A stretch of DNA of 32,978 nucleotides from Treponema sp. (GTDB lineage: Bacteria; Spirochaetota; Spirochaetia; Treponematales; Breznakiellaceae): NCBI GenBank assembly GCA_009785215.1, contig WQWU01000030.1, forward strand, positions 1-32,978. The letters run 5' to 3'. The notes beneath the pieces were generated by a model, which was not told where the DNA came from, made no database searches, and saw nothing but the letters and a program-made list of their open reading frames with translations. The position numbers and the translations under genes are program-made. This document shows, piece after piece, positions 30,213-32,978 of the stretch (position 1 is the stretch's first letter; every line of letters starts with the position of its first letter).

Positions 30213-31106
30213 ATGTTTAAAAAATACGTACATTGCATAATTCCATTTCTTGTTGGAATAACATTATCTGTTTCAATGGGTTTAACAATTTGGATTGGTT
30301 TTTTTCTTGTTTTTATACCAATTGGGTTGAGTGTATCATTAGGATTTTTTATTAGCGTTAAATTTAACAACCCGGATTTGGGAAGAAGAATATGTCTTTC
30401 TATTGTATCGATAGTTTTCCTTGTATTTCTTGGAATTATGCAGCGCGAAAACATGCAAATAGAAGAAACGGTATTTTATTTTGCATATTTTTTAAGTACA
30501 GGGATATTCACTCGTGTTTTGATACATTACGCTATAGCAAAAGTAATTGGTCCGTTATTCTATGGAAGGGGTTTTTGCGGTTGGGCTTGTTATACTGCTG
30601 CTTTGCTGGAATGGCTGCCCATAAAAGAAAATAATGTGATCCCAAAAAAATTAACTTACATACGAATACCTGTTTTAATAATATCATTACTTGTACCGTT
30701 TATTCTTATTCAATTGGGATATGATTATTACAACAGGCATATTTATTCACCTGTTAACGGCTCTTTTATAGAAACACATAAACTTGATCAATTAATTTGG
30801 TTTCTTGTTGGATATATATTATATTACATAATTGGAATAATACTTGCGTTTATTTTCAGGAAAAAACGAGCTTTCTGTAAAATATTTTGTCCTGTATCGC
30901 TTGTTATGAAATTACCAACTAAATTTTCATTGGTAAAAATAAGACCAAGCGGTAATAAGTGTATAGATTGCGGCAAATGTAATAAGGTATGTCCAATGGA
31001 TGTAAATGTACAAAAATATATTGAAAACGGGCAAAGAGTAAAATCAACAGAATGTATATTTTGCAGAAATTGTATTCATATTTGCCCTGTAAAGGCAATA
31101 AAATAA
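30213..31106 (+). CDS. NapH-like polytopic 4Fe-4S membrane protein
   Basis: The 297-aa protein has about five TM helices (~5-45 as two, 58-80, 88-115, 150-172, 190-215). Between them lies GRGFCGWACYTAALLEW, and a further C-K-I-F-C-P segment. The C-terminus has two [4Fe-4S] sites: CIDCGKCNKVCP and CIFCRNCIHICP. This is the layout of NapH/CcoG-type electron-transfer proteins, which shuttle electrons at the membrane. The family's FCGWxCP has Y in place of P here. AGGAGG is ideally placed before the ATG. It starts 44 bases after the phosphoesterase stop and may share its transcript. The electron partner is not encoded nearby. Confidence 0.85.
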   Translation: MFKKYVHCIIPFLVGITLSVSMGLTIWIGFFLVFIPIGLSVSLGFFISVKFNNPDLGRRICLSIVSIVFLVFLGIMQRENMQIEETVFYFAYFLSTGIFTRVLIHYAIAKVIGPLFYGRGFCGWACYTAALLEWLPIKENNVIPKKLTYIRIPVLIISLLVPFILIQLGYDYYNRHIYSPVNGSFIETHKLDQLIWFLVGYILYYIIGIILAFIFRKKRAFCKIFCPVSLVMKLPTKFSLVKIRPSGNKCIDCGKCNKVCPMDVNVQKYIENGQRVKSTECIFCRNCIHICPVKAIK

Positions 31107-31137
31107 AATATTATTTGAGTATAAAATACGGCACAAC

Positions 31138-31161
31138 TGCGCTTAACACAAGGTTAACGCA
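31138..31161. repeat. inverted repeat with one bulge
   Basis: TGCGCTTAAC (31138-31147) pairs with GTTAACGCA (31153-31161) around an ACAAG loop; C31142 is unpaired. No T-run follows on either strand, so it does not look like an intrinsic terminator. Confidence 0.7.
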
Positions 31162-31226
31162 AAAATGTCATATACAACCCGAACTTATGTGCAATATCCA
31201 TAATTATTAGATATAGATTAAGATAT

Positions 31227-31255
31227 TTGACAATATACAAATAATTTGTTACATT
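31227..31255 (+). promoter_or_regulatory. promoter of the 256-aa membrane protein gene
   Basis: TTGACA (31227-31232), 17 bases, TACATT (31250-31255, 4 of 6). The ATG lies 6 bases past the -10, so the mRNA may be leaderless; no ribosome-binding site is seen. Confidence 0.5.
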
Positions 31256-31260
31256 AATAT

Positions 31261-32031
31261 ATGGATAATTTTGATAATATAGAAGATACTTATTTATGGA
31301 ATAATTTTAAGAAAATATTTAATTGGAGAAAACCATTATTATATGTTTCTATTTTTGCTGCATTAATCTTTTATTATTTAATATTTATATTTAATTTTAG
31401 AGAAGAAAATTATGGTTTAATGGAAATCTCTAAAAGCATAAGATTTTTCACCTTTACTTTTTTTGTGTTTTGGATTGGTATTCCATTTATTGTTTATAAA
31501 CCGCTTCGAAAGATTAAAACTAGGTTTCTTAGATTTTTAATATTATTTGGTTATTTATTTCTAGTTTCTTTAATTGTTTCTTTTTTAGCATGGGAGTACT
31601 TTATTTATGATAATAAACAGTTAAATAGTTACAAAAAAGTATTGCCAATAAAAAATAGCCCTTACTATAGAAACAGAAATACTTTAATTTATAATGACAT
31701 TAAAGAAGTAAGAATTTTTGGATCAGGCGAAAATACTTCTCATGGATTTATAATGAATAACGATCAAAGATATAGATTAGGTTTAAAAAATTTCACAGCT
31801 CGATCAAAAAACATTTTTTTATTTGTATTATATAATGAATGTGAATGGTTAAGAGAAAGTATTACTGCTACATACGGATCAATAGATAAAATTGAGAATA
31901 GGATTATTTATAATAGTATATATCGTTTTAACATTCAACATTTTTTATTTTTCTTGTTTATTATTTGGATATTAATTGCTTTTAGTGTAATTTTATTAAT
32001 CTATATTTATGATCCAAATATAAGAATATAG
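31261..32031 (+). CDS. membrane protein, unrecognised
   Basis: The 256-aa protein has four likely TM helices: ~28-50 (YVSIFAALIFYYLIFIF), ~58-78, ~85-112 (FLRFLILFGYLFLVSLIVSF) and ~228-250 (FLFFLFIIWILIAFSVILLI). Between the third and fourth lies a soluble domain of ~115 residues (~113-227) containing N-D-I-K-E-V-R-I-F-G and R-Y-R-L-G-L-K-N. I recognise no family. Codons are strongly AT-biased, unlike genes left of 29 kb. It is monocistronic by layout, with its own promoter. Origin by transfer is possible. Confidence 0.6.
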   Translation: MDNFDNIEDTYLWNNFKKIFNWRKPLLYVSIFAALIFYYLIFIFNFREENYGLMEISKSIRFFTFTFFVFWIGIPFIVYKPLRKIKTRFLRFLILFGYLFLVSLIVSFLAWEYFIYDNKQLNSYKKVLPIKNSPYYRNRNTLIYNDIKEVRIFGSGENTSHGFIMNNDQRYRLGLKNFTARSKNIFLFVLYNECEWLRESITATYGSIDKIENRIIYNSIYRFNIQHFLFFLFIIWILIAFSVILLIYIYDPNIRI

Positions 32032-32097
32032 TATGGGTACTGCACATAGCAGGATTGTAGATTCTAAGAAGTTATTTTAACTATTTTAAAAGTCTGA

Positions 32098-32211
32098 GGG
32101 TGGCTAGGTCAGTCGTTTCGCTCGTTTCCATGCCCCACCCCGTTAATGTTTGTCAACCTTGCAAAACTAAAAGCTTCGCATTGGCGGCTTCGCTTATTCG
32201 GGTTGCTAAAC
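32098..32211. repeat. two adjacent imperfect stem-loops in an intergenic island
   Basis: Stem 1 pairs GGGTGG (32098-32103) with CCACCC (32135-32140). Stem 2 pairs GTTTGTCAACC (32148-32158) with GGTTGCTAAAC (32201-32211), with one wobble and one mismatch. Inside it are AAGC/GCTT and CGC/GCG pairs and a doubled GCTTCGC. It might be a structured RNA, a transposon relic or a recombination site. Confidence 0.55.
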
Positions 32212-32282
32212 CTTTGTTTATAATCAAATAGTTATGTAAAAAATCAGAAAATATTAAAAATATTTTAAATCTTAATTATATG

Positions 32283-32310
32283 TTGACAAAAACATAAAAT
32301 GTATTATACT
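32283..32310 (+). promoter_or_regulatory. promoter of the 164-aa membrane protein gene
   Basis: TTGACA (32283-32288), 16 bases, TATACT (32305-32310, 5 of 6). The leader would be about 28 bases and contains the AGG of a ribosome-binding site. Confidence 0.65.
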
Positions 32311-32344
32311 ATGTAAATATAAAATTTATTGAGGTAAATATAAC

Positions 32345-32839
32345 ATGAAAAAAGATATATTTTTATTTTATTTAATTGTTTCACTCATTAACGCAATTAT
32401 CTATGGATTATTTACTTATTTTATTATTTATAAGATGATTGCAAGAGAAAATTTATTAATAACATCATATCTAAATATTATTTATATTATTATTGGATTA
32501 ATTATTACTGATAAGGCTCGCAATTTTGGCTTATTAAAAAGGGATTTAATAATTGAGATATATAAAGAAATGGGTATAATATTTAAAACATTTTATGCAG
32601 TTACTCAAGTATCTTTTCGGCCGGGTATGTATGTATTTTACATATTGGTATTGATTTTTTCTCAGATGTATACCTTTGAATCAGATATAATGCCATATTA
32701 TTTAGGTAATTTTTTTCATTCAATTGAATATGGGTTATTGGTATTAATAACTTTTGATAGTTTGAAAGTGCTATTATTAAATGAATGGAAATGGTTTAAA
32801 AAAAATGTAGATCCTGAAATAAATGATAAAGATGTATAA
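32345..32839 (+). CDS. small membrane protein, unrecognised
   Basis: The 164-aa protein has three or four TM helices: ~5-30 (FLFYLIVSLINAIIYGLFTYFI), ~40-56 (LNIIYIIIGLIIT), ~95-112 (MYVFYILVLIFSQMYTF) and perhaps ~125-145. The C-terminal tail is charged. No family is recognised. The start is supported by GAGG about 10 bases upstream and by a good promoter. It is as AT-rich as the gene before it, and could be an accessory cassette. Confidence 0.65.
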   Translation: MKKDIFLFYLIVSLINAIIYGLFTYFIIYKMIARENLLITSYLNIIYIIIGLIITDKARNFGLLKRDLIIEIYKEMGIIFKTFYAVTQVSFRPGMYVFYILVLIFSQMYTFESDIMPYYLGNFFHSIEYGLLVLITFDSLKVLLLNEWKWFKKNVDPEINDKDV

Positions 32840-32978
32840 ATAATAAAAATATAATTATGGGAACCTCTAAAAACTAAGATTTTTCTTCCATAACTCCAAT
32901 TATTTAATTAAATTTTATATTACAAAAATAAAATTGTCAACAAACAGAATATTTTATTCATTTTTTGTTGCATTAGCA
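32840..32978. other. right-edge intergenic region
   Basis: No gene is seen on the plus strand. On the minus strand there is a consensus promoter at 32912-32940. The next minus-strand ATG (32891-32889) opens a frame of only five codons (M-E-E-K-S-stop). What follows is antisense to the 164-aa gene. Confidence 0.5.
32912..32940 (-). promoter_or_regulatory. leftward promoter facing the 3' end of the 164-aa gene
   Basis: On the minus strand TTGACA (32940-32935), a 17-base spacer and TAAAAT (32917-32912, 5 of 6). No gene is found in its path on that strand. Confidence 0.45.

Larger units (their letters stand above)
31107..31260. other. intergenic region with hairpin and promoter
   Basis: These 154 bases hold an inverted repeat at 31138-31161 and a promoter at 31227-31255. 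No gene is seen. Confidence 0.5.
32032..32344. other. intergenic region with a GC-richer structured island
   Basis: These 313 bases have no credible gene. The middle (about 32096-32215) is much richer in G and C than its AT-rich surroundings and can fold into two imperfect stem-loops (separate entry). A strong promoter stands at 32283-32310. Confidence 0.6.

Noticed and set aside
32148-32211. integron attC site
   Set aside because: The paired ends read GTT...AAC from outside to inside, whereas attC sites begin with RYYYAAC and end with GTTRRRY. Both strands give the wrong order, and the core bases deviate.
1-32978. CRISPR arrays, rRNA genes, IS elements with paired ends
   Set aside because: No regular spaced repeats, rRNA segments, or transposase with terminal inverted repeats were found. 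The Rpn gene is the only mobility-related gene.

Overview
The window reads as chromosome from a spirochaete, most likely Treponema or a close relative. This is inferred from gene content, not from a marker gene. The evidence includes a TmpC/PnrA-type nucleoside-binding lipoprotein followed by two RbsC-like permeases, a membrane adenylate cyclase next to two envelope proteins, a FliK-like/FlhB-like flagellar pair, several loose spirochaetal lipoboxes, and an AT-rich sequence with crowded, overlapping genes.

Layout. (1) 1-1767 is an accessory patch. It holds the 3' end of an FGE-sulfatase (SUMF1) gene whose last ~115 bases look like the variable region of a diversity-generating retroelement (DGR) target, then a leftward Rpn-family nuclease gene bracketed by 27-bp direct copies of an interspersed repeat. 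(2) 1768-6165 is a rightward three-gene unit: a sensor adenylate cyclase, a FecR-domain membrane protein and a predicted outer-membrane beta-barrel protein. A CPBP protease gene meets it tail to tail. (3) 6900-17104 is a long rightward run of tightly spaced, often overlapping housekeeping genes: PilZ protein, repeat protein, ComEC core, KsgA, YggS, a small membrane protein, two pseudouridine synthases, MurC, YicC and a CMK-like kinase. (4) 17168-21770 holds the FliK-like/FlhB-like pair, tRNA-Gly(TCC), tRNA-Val(TAC), and a nucleoside-binding lipoprotein with two permeases but no ATPase gene. (5) 21792-26236 is leftward: zinc-ribbon protein, MurI, RsgA and MutS2. (6) 26297-27510 is rightward: a pentapeptide-repeat protein and a metallo-beta-lactamase-fold hydrolase that has lost a metal-ligand Asp. 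A leftward HtrA/DegP gene follows. (7) 29302-32978 is clearly more AT-rich: a lipoprotein-like metallophosphoesterase, a NapH-like 4Fe-4S membrane protein, two unrecognised membrane proteins, and a structured GC-richer island between the last two.

How the genes may work together. The cyclase/FecR/barrel unit has one protein for each envelope layer and could carry an outside signal to cAMP. The lipoprotein/permease set would import nucleosides using an ATPase encoded elsewhere. The run from ksgA to cmk serves ribosome maturation, wall precursor synthesis and nucleotide metabolism.

The most notable signals are the candidate DGR variable region at the left edge, the repeat-bracketed Rpn gene, several genes whose start codon lies at the predicted transcription start (possible leaderless mRNAs), the ATPase-less transporter, and active-site departures in the MBL hydrolase and the kinase. 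No CRISPR array, rRNA gene, reverse transcriptase or integrase is visible, and I found no convincing intrinsic terminator.
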